A stretch of 64,000 nt of DNA from a virus. Below the pieces are notes generated by a model. The model worked only from the letters and a program-made list of their open reading frames with translations. It ran no database searches and was not told the origin of the DNA. The DNA lies in the IMG/VR virus record IMGVR_UViG_3300026484_000007, positions 1 to 64,000 of that record. One strand, written 5' to 3'. Made by a program: the position numbers and the translations under genes. Positions 30,966 through 40,378 of this stretch are shown in pieces (positions within the stretch are counted from its first letter, which is position 1; every line of letters begins with the position of its first letter).

Positions 30966-32312
30966 ATGAATTCTATTTCATCGGCTTCAAACCATTTGGA
31001 AGGAAAATTTTTTAAAGGAATTGTTGCACCATATCCTTCTGATTCTCTTAAAAAAATTCCAGTGCTAGTCACTGGATTATTCAGCGAACCAGATAAAGTG
31101 GTTTATTGTACTGATTTGATTAATACTTTTTTCCGAGGTCGATCTCCTTATGGTAAACAAGAATACTTAAGTTATGGATCGTATTCTCCATTATTACCTG
31201 GAACTCAAGTGATCGTATTCTTTATTAATAATATCGATAATGGTTATATAATTGGAATTGATGGAGATATCAAAGCTCCAACCTCTGGATCAAATCAACA
31301 TATAATTTTTAAATCTCCGAATGGTTCAACTATTCTTTTCAATGAATCCGTAAATAAATCTTCAAAAGATAATTTTATTATTAAAACTAGTCAAGGTTAT
31401 AGCACTGTATATATTGATGAAGATAAAATATCATTATCTTTACTTCAGCAATCGATAGATGAAACAGATACAGTTGAACGAGTTAGTTATATTGATTTAA
31501 AGAAAGATGAAATTATTTTTAATGTAAATGGAGCTGCTTATAAATTTGGAAGAAATGGAATTTCATTTAATACTGGAGAAGAATCTGCGACAATTTTTGA
31601 TATCGGTCCAAAAGGAATTACATTAATTGGAAAGGATTATGTAAATATTGCTACAGCAAATGATGGAGGTTCTATACATATAAAAGGTGGAGATACTTAT
31701 GTTACTGGTATTAATGAATTACATTTAAAAGCAAATGATGCTCGTCTAAATGGAGTTCAAAAAACTCAGATCACTGGAACCACCGTCAACGTTCAATCTT
31801 TTTATAGTGTTCATTTAAAAAGTATGTACGTAGGAATTGAAGCAAAATTAAAATTTACTGAAAGATCTTTATTAAAAGATGTTAACGTTTTAGGTGCGTA
31901 TAATGAAAACTGCGTAACTAAAAATATTAATTCAACTGTTCTTTCAATAACGACTGGAACTTATTCAAAAGCTGCTGGAACCATTTTGGAAGATGGTTTA
32001 ACTTTATCAGGAATGGGATTAGGTGCAAGTGTGAGTTCAAGTATGTCTGCGAGTTTCATTGGGTTAATGTTATCAACCGAAGCAACATTGACTACTATTG
32101 GAACTGGATTATTATTAAACGATCCTTTTACTGGAGCAACGAATGCTTCATTATCGAGCACAATTGCTGGATCTGCGAATGAAGCAAGTGGTCCAGTTTT
32201 ATCTCCTGGAACAGGAGATGATTCTCGAATCGATGACATCGCAAGTATTACTAATTATTTAAATAGAATTGAAAAAAATAAAGAAACTTATGTTCAATTT
32301 CCAAAACTCTAA
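30966..32312 (+). CDS. Baseplate central spike protein with OB-fold (gp5/VgrG-like)
   Basis: In this 448-residue protein the N-terminal 100 residues form an OB-fold of the gp5/gpV/VgrG type: FKGIVAPYPSDSLKKIPVLVTGLF...YSPLLPGTQVIVFFINNIDNGYIIGIDGD. Next come HIIFKSPNGSTILFNES and KTSQGYSTVYIDEDKISL, as in proteins where the OB domain leads to a triple-stranded beta-helix. Residues about 220-330 (GGSIHIKGGDTYVTGINELHLKANDARLNG) look like the beta-helical spike. The C-terminal 120 residues are Ala/Gly/Ser-rich. No lysozyme domain is present, unlike T4 gp5. A PAAR tip is encoded at 42503. The leader TTTTAAACGAAGCCAAAAA is shared with the gene at 22126. Confidence 0.7.
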   Translation: MNSISSASNHLEGKFFKGIVAPYPSDSLKKIPVLVTGLFSEPDKVVYCTDLINTFFRGRSPYGKQEYLSYGSYSPLLPGTQVIVFFINNIDNGYIIGIDGDIKAPTSGSNQHIIFKSPNGSTILFNESVNKSSKDNFIIKTSQGYSTVYIDEDKISLSLLQQSIDETDTVERVSYIDLKKDEIIFNVNGAAYKFGRNGISFNTGEESATIFDIGPKGITLIGKDYVNIATANDGGSIHIKGGDTYVTGINELHLKANDARLNGVQKTQITGTTVNVQSFYSVHLKSMYVGIEAKLKFTERSLLKDVNVLGAYNENCVTKNINSTVLSITTGTYSKAAGTILEDGLTLSGMGLGASVSSSMSASFIGLMLSTEATLTTIGTGLLLNDPFTGATNASLSSTIAGSANEASGPVLSPGTGDDSRIDDIASITNYLNRIEKNKETYVQFPKL

Positions 32313-32325
32313 AAGGAGAAAATAA

Positions 32326-35300
32326 ATGGCAAATTTAACTTCAGAAAAACAAAGCGTAACTGAAGCTATAAATACAGTAAATTCTTTTCATGATTCTTAT
32401 TATAAAGAATCTTATTATGGAGATTCGACTAAAGGAGGAGCTGCGTCTGTAGTAGTTTCTGGATCTATTCAGACGGTTACTGTATCAGACGAAGAATTCA
32501 TGAATTCAAATATTACTCCTCTTTCTGTAATGATGAGTGGATCAACAGGCTCTGAAGGCATTAGTGATCAAAATGGGATATTTAATTGTAATTTTTCTTT
32601 TAATTTTTCGACGAATATAGATCTTAAATTACCTAACTTCAATGCTCCATCTCCGGATTATTCTTTAATGTATAGAGTTCAAGATTTTACTAATGAGATA
32701 TCTTTAATAAATGATATATTAATTAATGGTATTCAAAGTCTTGGATGTTGTGATGTAGCTGAGGCATATAATAGATCAATCGTCCCGATATTTCGATGGT
32801 TAGCTGATCATGAGGATATAAAGAATTGTACTGCTAATCCTAATGATCCAGATAATGATAATTCTTGTGGTCCAAAGTTCGGTTCGCCAACCTTTCCAAA
32901 AATGATTCTTGAATTGAATGAAGTTTTGATCCAAGCGTATTTAATAGTAAGACCGTTAGTATGTCTTTTAAGACCATTACCAGGAAATCCGTGGTTCCCA
33001 TTCGATATCGATCAATTGTATTTCGTAAGATACATTGTAGCATATTTTGATCTTTATTATGATATTTTTATTTCTGGAAAAATTTTAGATCCATTGATTA
33101 GACCGACTAAAAAAATTCGAGAGAATATTAATAAATGTATTAATGGTGGAGGTTGTGGCGAAAGCATTTTTGAAAAAGAAATTAATAATGTAGAAGATCC
33201 TACGGAGATACAATGTAAATTTTTTGTGAAGAAGATAGTCAATCAAAATAAAGAGATTAATAAGTTAAGAGATCAGCGTAGGGAAATTTTTGGTAAAGCA
33301 ATAAGTATTGATCCAAATAATATCCCATTGGACATGGGTGGAAATACATCGGAATATACCCTTACATATTTAAATAAAATAATAAATAATTTATTAAAAA
33401 TACCAAATCAAAAGAATGAAATTAAATCTGTTATAGTTCGCGACGCAAATTATTCTGAAAAAGAATTAACTACATTAATAAATGAATTAAAAAATAGTAT
33501 AGATTTATTAGAAAATTTTCAAAAACCTTTTGATGATTATGGCGATAATGAAACATCAAATGAGCATCTGAAAAAAATGTTTTTATACGGAGCATATGAG
33601 GTTTTAAAGAATGATATAAACGGCTTAACATGTTCAAAAAATGAATATTCTGTCAGTGGAAAAGATTTAAATTGCTCAAGCGACAAAGGCTCTTCAAAAT
33701 ATTTTAAATGTTCATGTTCGATTGAAAACGTTGAAACGACAGCAGATGGGACTGAAGTAGGAGACGTTATCTACAAGAAAGTCTTCAAAGCTAATAAAAA
33801 TAATGTCGGAATAACTATTACGTATGATGCTTTTGATCTAAAAAAGATCTTTTTTGCTCCAACCGAAGGATCTTTTTATTTTTCAGTTATTTCTCAATTA
33901 GAATCCGCTCGCGATGAATTAATTGATTTAATGATTGACGATATAGAAAAAGCTATAGAAATTTCAGAAAGAATACTTGAATTAGTAAAATTAAGAAATC
34001 AAAATTATAATATTCTTAAAAAAATTGTGAAACCAAATAGCTTGTCTGGTTTACCAGATACATCATTCGGTTTACCAAATGCGGATAAAGTTAATTTTGA
34101 CACAGTGCCTTGCAAACCAGATAAAATCAAATACAACGTTATGACTACGACTAGCGTTGAAACAACCGAAAGAAAAACAGCAGAATTGATTTATCGATTT
34201 ACTGATAATGAAAACATTTGCGACTGTCTTTGGGATTCGATGGCCGCTGTTTTTGATAAAGAAGGATTGGTTCCTATACCAGAAACCCTTGAAAAATTCG
34301 AGAGCGAAGATGATTTTTCAAAATTTTTAAATAAAACGCTAGTCAATGTAACGTATAAAGATTTTGTCACGAAAGCTTATAATAAATACAAGACGCAGCT
34401 TAAAAATATCGATAAGCCTATAAATTTATCAGCATTAGCAGCAACACCAAATTGTAGTCAAATTAAAAAATTTTTAATTGGAGTATTTAATTGGGATAAA
34501 AGCATTTTCCCGAAAACAATTGATGACAAAAAATGCAAAAAATTATATAATAAAAATATTAAAATAAATAAAAATACAATAAAAAGTATCTTCAATGGAT
34601 ATCGAAAATTTATTTCAGCTCAAGATATCAAAAAAGAAGTTTCCGAAGATGTAATTAAAAAATTATTTATTAATTATCTCGATAATTTATCTGGGCTTAA
34701 GACGGATAAGACGACTAAGGATAAGACGACTAAGGATATTGATTACGATGATATTGCGTTTATCTTATTTGTAGCTTATATGGATGCTATCGATAGCGGC
34801 GATGTGACTTTTATGTACACAATTGAAGAAAAAGAAGAACATCCAAATTCAGCATTATTGAAGTTAATTGATTCGCCAATGTTTGAAATTAATGATATGA
34901 CCTATTCTCATTTCGATAGAAATATTATTCCTACGGTAAATGTAAAATTCTCCGAAAGAATTTCAGCTCAAGCATTCGCCGAAAAATACATGATAAAAGT
35001 TCAAGATACATTTAGTACAGCAAACAATATGGTCGCACAAGTTCAAAAAGAAGATTATTATAATTTTCAATATGCTAAAAATGAAGCAGAAAAATTAATT
35101 AAGTTGTTAAGTATTTACTCTAGTAATAAAAAGTACATTGAAGAAAATGTCATTGATAAAAAATCTTCATATATCGGTGAAAGTACTATAGTTCAATTGA
35201 GATACGCAAATTATCTTGTTTATTGTCGTCATGTTTATGATCAATTCTTTAATAAATATCATCCAATCGATTTAATTAATGATCCAAATGAATCTTTTAT

Positions 35301-36357
35301 GGATGCTTTTTATCATCATGATTATGAAGAAGATTTGGAAAATATTTATTTACCATACACGATTGATAAAATTATTGACGAATACATAGATAAACGAAAA
35401 GCATTATTAACCACAACCGTTACCTCAAATTCATATAAATCGGCAGGAGGAACACCTTACGGAATTCCTTTCAAATTTGACTTAGTTTCTTCAAAAGATT
35501 CAAATTTAACTTACGCTCAATTATTTTATGTAAGAGATCTTATGCAGAACGAGATTAGTTCAATAATGGCTTGGAAAAGAATGCTTCCAAGTATTGAAAC
35601 ATTTTTAGTCTGGGAAAAACCAGATTTTTCACGAATATGCTCTTGTAACTTTTTCTGTGATTTTCTTCAAAAAATAATTGATTATATTTTATCTTTAGCA
35701 AATAAAATTGTTCAATTTATTTACGCTCTAATTACTGACTGGTTTTGGAAAACTTGGATCGGACAATTAATTAAATTTATTTTGATGAAAGTTCGATGTT
35801 ATATGGAAATTCTTAATCTTAAAGATGATTTTAAAAATCTACGGAATATCAAAGAAAGCATTTATGAATCTTTAAAAAATAATATTAGATTATATGTGGA
35901 TAATCCTAAATGTTTTGAGAAAAAATTAATAGAAAACCCAACGGATCCATCTATTAACCCGCCAACCAAAGATCCATATGATAACATTGAAGATTTAATA
36001 AATAATTATCTTAATAATCAAGAAGAAGAAAAAGAAGCATCTAAGAACAATGGTGTAGCGGAAGATCCTAAATCGGAAGAATCTTATGAAACTGAAAGTG
36101 GAGATCTTGTAATTAAGAATTCTAATCCAGATGTACCTCCAAAAATAAAAGCGAAAGTTTTACCTGGAACGAATCAAACTAGATTAGGAGCAAAATTAAC
36201 AGTAATTGGCGATGTTAATAATTTAGGTACTATAAAATATACTGCTCATACTTTTTATCAATTAGAATTCAAATGTAATTGCGAAGATTCTTGTGTAGAC
36301 TGCGACGACAAAATTCGTGAAGAAACTATTAAGAAAATTGAATCTATTATAAATTGA
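32326..36357 (+). CDS. Very large virion-module protein, cysteine-rich, with C-terminal membrane-like stretch
   Basis: I do not recognise this 1343-residue protein. Cysteines are frequent: SLGCCDVAEAY near residue 145, KCSCSIEN near 462, ENICDCLWDS near 630, and a late set, EFKCNCEDSCVDCDD, close to the end. Near residues 1105-1155 a run of cysteine, aromatic and hydrophobic residues (CSCNFFCDFLQKIIDYIL... through WFWKTWIGQLIKFIL) could be membrane-associated. A 15-base tandem DNA repeat encodes TKDKTTKDKTTKD (about 34703-34735). It follows the spike gene with AAAAGGAG and nearly overlaps the next gene, so a baseplate or hub role is possible but unproven. Confidence 0.45.
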   Translation: MANLTSEKQSVTEAINTVNSFHDSYYKESYYGDSTKGGAASVVVSGSIQTVTVSDEEFMNSNITPLSVMMSGSTGSEGISDQNGIFNCNFSFNFSTNIDLKLPNFNAPSPDYSLMYRVQDFTNEISLINDILINGIQSLGCCDVAEAYNRSIVPIFRWLADHEDIKNCTANPNDPDNDNSCGPKFGSPTFPKMILELNEVLIQAYLIVRPLVCLLRPLPGNPWFPFDIDQLYFVRYIVAYFDLYYDIFISGKILDPLIRPTKKIRENINKCINGGGCGESIFEKEINNVEDPTEIQCKFFVKKIVNQNKEINKLRDQRREIFGKAISIDPNNIPLDMGGNTSEYTLTYLNKIINNLLKIPNQKNEIKSVIVRDANYSEKELTTLINELKNSIDLLENFQKPFDDYGDNETSNEHLKKMFLYGAYEVLKNDINGLTCSKNEYSVSGKDLNCSSDKGSSKYFKCSCSIENVETTADGTEVGDVIYKKVFKANKNNVGITITYDAFDLKKIFFAPTEGSFYFSVISQLESARDELIDLMIDDIEKAIEISERILELVKLRNQNYNILKKIVKPNSLSGLPDTSFGLPNADKVNFDTVPCKPDKIKYNVMTTTSVETTERKTAELIYRFTDNENICDCLWDSMAAVFDKEGLVPIPETLEKFESEDDFSKFLNKTLVNVTYKDFVTKAYNKYKTQLKNIDKPINLSALAATPNCSQIKKFLIGVFNWDKSIFPKTIDDKKCKKLYNKNIKINKNTIKSIFNGYRKFISAQDIKKEVSEDVIKKLFINYLDNLSGLKTDKTTKDKTTKDIDYDDIAFILFVAYMDAIDSGDVTFMYTIEEKEEHPNSALLKLIDSPMFEINDMTYSHFDRNIIPTVNVKFSERISAQAFAEKYMIKVQDTFSTANNMVAQVQKEDYYNFQYAKNEAEKLIKLLSIYSSNKKYIEENVIDKKSSYIGESTIVQLRYANYLVYCRHVYDQFFNKYHPIDLINDPNESFMDAFYHHDYEEDLENIYLPYTIDKIIDEYIDKRKALLTTTVTSNSYKSAGGTPYGIPFKFDLVSSKDSNLTYAQLFYVRDLMQNEISSIMAWKRMLPSIETFLVWEKPDFSRICSCNFFCDFLQKIIDYILSLANKIVQFIYALITDWFWKTWIGQLIKFILMKVRCYMEILNLKDDFKNLRNIKESIYESLKNNIRLYVDNPKCFEKKLIENPTDPSINPPTKDPYDNIEDLINNYLNNQEEEKEASKNNGVAEDPKSEESYETESGDLVIKNSNPDVPPKIKAKVLPGTNQTRLGAKLTVIGDVNNLGTIKYTAHTFYQLEFKCNCEDSCVDCDDKIREETIKKIESIIN

Positions 36358-36374
36358 TTTTAAAAGGAAAAAAT

Positions 36375-37319
36375 ATGAGCTTAGAAACTTTTGAAATACA
36401 GGAAACCGGCGTTGAAAATGTTTTTAAAGAACCGATTCAGAAAAAGATCGATCGATCTTTTTTAATTGAATCTTTTTTAGATACAACTGAAAAAATTGAA
36501 AATTTTAAAAAAAAATTTTCATTCAAATTTAAGATTATACCAGATGAATCTTTTTTAGATCTCTCTGAATCTAATTTAAATATTTTATTGCAGTTTACTT
36601 ACAATGATCGCAAATTACCATCTTTACCAAATTTAAAAATTGAAATATATTCTTTCGAAGATTTTTATTCGAATGAATCTGTCGAACCAGAAATGAATTT
36701 TTTTATAAATGAAAAAGTTAAAAAAATTTCATTGACTTCAAAGAATTACGTTATATCTATTTTCGTGGAGACTCGAATAAATGAAGAAGTTTCTTACGAA
36801 TTAATTCATCAGCAAGATCTTTTATTTAAAGATGGACTTAATTATATTAATTATAAAATCAAAGAAGGATCTTTTTTAGATCCTTTATTTAAAGACACAT
36901 TCATGAAAGAAAATAATTTAACTCTCGTGGATTCATTTTTAGATCTTTTTAGAAAAAATTATATAAGAATTGCATACAACGAAGAAGTTCTAACTGAGGA
37001 GAATATTCGTCAATACGATATTATTTATTCTGATTCATCGAAAGCTAGCGAATCGATCCCCGTAAGATACTTATCTTTTTTAGATCTCTCTGGAAAAGCA
37101 ATATATGATTTTTATTGCTTAAGAAGAGGAACGTTTTATTATAAAAATGAATTCAAAGATGATTTTGTTTTAGCAGAACCGATCTTTGAAAGATTCATTA
37201 AGTACTTATTAAATGAAATTTTACATCTGATTTCGATTAATATTAAAAAAGACATTTATCGTTTTTTTATAATTAATCCTTTTGATAAATTAAATACAGT
37301 TATTATAGATATTGAATAA
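36375..37319 (+). CDS. Protein saturated with palindrome-encoded SFLD peptides (first of pair)
   Basis: The 314-residue protein starts at ATG 36375 behind AAAAGGAAAA, rather than at TTG 36354, which overlaps the previous stop. It contains five SFLD copies: ESFLDT, ESFLDL, GSFLDP, DSFLDL and LSFLDL, at DNA positions about 36470, 36547, 36869, 36935 and 37075. Each is encoded by TCN-TTT-TTA-GAT, the dispersed palindrome (the 36935 copy is TCA-TTT-TTA-GAT). Between them the protein is alpha/beta with many Phe, Ile and Lys. No known domain is recognised. Spacing of the copies is irregular, so they look inserted rather than part of a regular repeat fold. Position suggests a virion or assembly role. 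Confidence 0.5.
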   Translation: MSLETFEIQETGVENVFKEPIQKKIDRSFLIESFLDTTEKIENFKKKFSFKFKIIPDESFLDLSESNLNILLQFTYNDRKLPSLPNLKIEIYSFEDFYSNESVEPEMNFFINEKVKKISLTSKNYVISIFVETRINEEVSYELIHQQDLLFKDGLNYINYKIKEGSFLDPLFKDTFMKENNLTLVDSFLDLFRKNYIRIAYNEEVLTEENIRQYDIIYSDSSKASESIPVRYLSFLDLSGKAIYDFYCLRRGTFYYKNEFKDDFVLAEPIFERFIKYLLNEILHLISINIKKDIYRFFIINPFDKLNTVIIDIE

Positions 37320-37328
37320 GGAGCTCAT

Positions 37329-38480
37329 ATGGCAAAATTTGAAAATATAAATTCTGACTTTTTACAAGATATTACCGCTCCTGTCGATTCAAGCAAAACG
37401 CCATTTTCTAAGATTGTATCTTTTTTAGATCCTTGTATGACAATTGATAAAAATAAAATAATAATTTATTTTAATAAATTATTTTTAAAGTATAATTTTA
37501 ACGCAATCGATAAAGAATCTTTTTTAGATCTTTTTAATAAATCCACTTCTGACCAAATGTATAATTATTTGACCTCTAATTTAATTTTTGAAATCGAGAT
37601 TTTAGAAAATGAAAATAAAGTGTTATACAAAGAAGGATCTTTTTTAGATCTCTTTTCAGAGAACTCGTTTTTTAAAACTTATTTTTTATACGAAGATCAA
37701 AACAGATCTTTTTTAGATCTTTTTAATACCAAAATTCATTTTAGAATGTACGATAAAGATGATCAAGAAAATAAAATTTTTTCAATCGAAGAATCTTTCG
37801 GATCTATTTTAGATACAATTAAAAATAATTTTTATTTCAAAGAATCTTTTTTAGATACATATTCGATAGATATCAATAATGCCGAAAATATAAATGAAAG
37901 ATTTAATATTATTTATTTATCTGATTTTTCTTTTTTAAAAAATTTTTCTACGTCGTATCCTTTATCGATACAATCTAAAGATAACTATGCATTTTATATA
38001 AATAAAAAAATTAATATACTTAAAGATTATTTTGGAGATAAATCAAATGTTTTTTTAGAAGAAAAGGTTTCAAATTTCATCACTAACTTTGATGCTATTT
38101 ATTGTGCAGATTATTCTTTCCAAGATTTTATTGATCTAAAAATCGTAGGAATTAATCGATCGTTTTCTGACGAGTCTAGTATAAATGTTTTATATGATAA
38201 TAATAAGAAAAAATATATTGATCCAAAAAAGATACTTTTGACTTACAATGAAAATTTAATGAACTTTAAAAAATACATAAATACTTTTACTAATCTAAAA
38301 GGATCTTTTAAAGATCCGAAAATTATAAAAGAAGAAATTTTTAAAGATAAAAAATATATAACCTCGTTTTATATTTTTATAATTAAAACAATTGGATCTT
38401 TTATTGATCCATCATCAGAATCTATTTTGGATTCAAAAAAAGAAAAAATTATTTATTTTTTATCAACTGACGTAATATAA
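37329..38480 (+). CDS. Protein saturated with palindrome-encoded SFLD peptides (second of pair)
   Basis: This 383-residue neighbour starts nine bases later behind AAGGAG. It has VSFLDP, ESFLDL, GSFLDL, RSFLDL and ESFLDT (DNA about 37418, 37517, 37634, 37706, 37846). Variants are FGSILDT (37798), DPKKIL (38224), GSFKDP (38299), GSFIDP (38394) and ESILDS (38420). The same DNA element therefore appears about ten times in 1.1 kb. The rest of the sequence is low-complexity AT-coded (Asn, Lys, Ile, Phe, Tyr) with no recognisable motif. It may be a diverged paralogue of the gene before it. Function is unknown. Confidence 0.5.
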   Translation: MAKFENINSDFLQDITAPVDSSKTPFSKIVSFLDPCMTIDKNKIIIYFNKLFLKYNFNAIDKESFLDLFNKSTSDQMYNYLTSNLIFEIEILENENKVLYKEGSFLDLFSENSFFKTYFLYEDQNRSFLDLFNTKIHFRMYDKDDQENKIFSIEESFGSILDTIKNNFYFKESFLDTYSIDINNAENINERFNIIYLSDFSFLKNFSTSYPLSIQSKDNYAFYINKKINILKDYFGDKSNVFLEEKVSNFITNFDAIYCADYSFQDFIDLKIVGINRSFSDESSINVLYDNNKKKYIDPKKILLTYNENLMNFKKYINTFTNLKGSFKDPKIIKEEIFKDKKYITSFYIFIIKTIGSFIDPSSESILDSKKEKIIYFLSTDVI

Positions 38481-38527
38481 TAAATTTAATAAATATAATA
38501 ATTTTAATAATATATAAAGGAGAACTT

Positions 38528-40363
38528 ATGGCAGATACATTAACTTTAGAAGATATTGGCTTCGAATTTTCTCAACCAGAAAATTATGAAGAATATCAAA
38601 ATTATTTTAAAGATCTAATCGTTCCTACTACTAAATTAATCGAAATTCCAGATAAAATTAATAATTCATTATTAAAAGCTTATGATTACTCTTCTGATCT
38701 TGTGGAGACTAACATAGAGAGTATAGTAGAATCAATTGGGACTTTTTATAATAATAAATTAGATGAAATTAAATCAAGTATTGAAGAAAATCTTGCTTTA
38801 GATCCTAATACGACTTATGATATAAAAACGACTAAATGTGAAAAAGCAGACGACTCCGCAAAATTCAATGGAAAAGATGAAACAACCTTTATTTCAAATC
38901 TTCAAACGAATTATATTGCGCCTGCGACTGTAGCAAATGCAGTAAAATTTGCAAATAAAACTGAAAATGAATGGAAAGATGTAATTGCTGCATCGACCGT
39001 TGCATCAGCAAATAATGCCGCAAAACTCGAAAATAGAGATTTCGCGACTTTAAAAAATGAAATATTAAATTCTGTTGATACCAGTTCTAATATAACTTTA
39101 GATGACGTTAAACATAAAGTCGAAGATGAATGGACTGCTCACAAATCTGCTGATGCTGATAAATTTGCAGGAGATTCTAAAGATGATTGGATTGATACAA
39201 TTACCAAAACTAAAGTTGATAATGCTAGCGATGCTGATACTGTTGGGACAAAATCTTTTACAGATATCCAAGATGAAATTGATTCTAAAATAACTACGTT
39301 TAAATCTTCAGATGATTTTAAAAATACTGTAAAAACAATTAAAGTTGATAACGCTGCAAAAGCAGACAGTGCTACAAAAGCAGACGATTCTGATAAATTT
39401 GCAGGAGATTCTAAAGATGATTGGATTACTACTATAGTTGGAACTAAAGTTTCTAATGCGAGTAATGCGGATAATGCGGATAAATTTGGTAATGAAACAA
39501 CTGATCAATGGAGTGCAAAGTTCACTACTTTAAAAAATGATATTGAAGATTTAGTGACTTTAGAAAATGGTTGGACTGCTTACAAAGCAAAAACTGCAGA
39601 AAAAGTAGAATACATTGGAGATACTGAAGTTGCAAAATTTGACGATCATATTAAAAAAATTGCTGGAAATGTAATTTCAGAATCTGAATTTACTGATATC
39701 GATGCATCAAAATTAGATGGTAAAACATACGACGAAATTAAAACAGATATTCGGGATAATGTTACAGTAAATAACGCTAAGAATGCTACGAGCGCGGGGT
39801 ATGCTAAAGCTGCAGGAGCTTTAACTGATGATAATGATACCGAATACGATTTCAAATCTTTATTAACAACGTATTTTGGAATCGTTACAGATGAATTTTT
39901 TACATATCCTCATAATTATCCAGATTTAGCTGAATCTTTTGGCCCATTTGCTCTTGGAACTTTTTTACAAACTATCAACGTTCCAAATGATGAGGAGTGT
40001 ATATTTGAATACGACGAAGATGAAGATGAAACTACTTTTAAGCAATTTGATTATATTAATCCAGATTCATTATTAAATGGAGCTAGTGCAAAATCTTACG
40101 AATACACTAATGGTAAAATTTCAAAAGTTAAGTACTCTGATTTTTCATCAAATAAAAATAATTTCGTAATTAAAGAATTTACATATTCTGGAGATAAAAT
40201 AACTCAAGAAGATATTACATTTACTTTATTCTTTAATGCGGAAGAATCAGGAGATGTTGAAAAAACCGAAATCAAATTCCAGAAAAAATTTACATATTCT
40301 GGAAATACAATATCTTCATCAACAAGCACATTAGTATCAATTACAGATTACACGAAAGAATAA
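38528..40363 (+). CDS. Tail fibre-like protein with DKFAGDSKDDW repeats
   Basis: The 611-residue protein is built of imperfect repeats of about 20-40 residues: ADDSAKFNGKDETTF, DADKFAGDSKDDWIDTI, KADDSDKFAGDSKDDWITTI, NADKFGNETTDQW and DASKLDGKTYDEI. They follow the 'nAdtLdGkdss' pattern common in phage tail fibres. Two repeats are nearly identical in DNA (about 39160 and 39390), so recent duplication or recombination is likely. The last 130 residues form a beta-rich end (ESFGPFALGTFLQTINVP, EFTYSGDKITQEDITFTLF) that may be the attachment or tip domain. AAAGGAG precedes the start. Receptor binding is inferred from the repeat type. Confidence 0.6.
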   Translation: MADTLTLEDIGFEFSQPENYEEYQNYFKDLIVPTTKLIEIPDKINNSLLKAYDYSSDLVETNIESIVESIGTFYNNKLDEIKSSIEENLALDPNTTYDIKTTKCEKADDSAKFNGKDETTFISNLQTNYIAPATVANAVKFANKTENEWKDVIAASTVASANNAAKLENRDFATLKNEILNSVDTSSNITLDDVKHKVEDEWTAHKSADADKFAGDSKDDWIDTITKTKVDNASDADTVGTKSFTDIQDEIDSKITTFKSSDDFKNTVKTIKVDNAAKADSATKADDSDKFAGDSKDDWITTIVGTKVSNASNADNADKFGNETTDQWSAKFTTLKNDIEDLVTLENGWTAYKAKTAEKVEYIGDTEVAKFDDHIKKIAGNVISESEFTDIDASKLDGKTYDEIKTDIRDNVTVNNAKNATSAGYAKAAGALTDDNDTEYDFKSLLTTYFGIVTDEFFTYPHNYPDLAESFGPFALGTFLQTINVPNDEECIFEYDEDEDETTFKQFDYINPDSLLNGASAKSYEYTNGKISKVKYSDFSSNKNNFVIKEFTYSGDKITQEDITFTLFFNAEESGDVEKTEIKFQKKFTYSGNTISSSTSTLVSITDYTKE

Positions 40364-40378
40364 AATTAAGGATCTTTT

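Noticed and set aside
36354-36374. Upstream TTG start for the first SFLD gene
   Set aside because: It overlaps the previous stop and has no ribosome binding site, whereas AAAAGGAAAA precedes ATG 36375.
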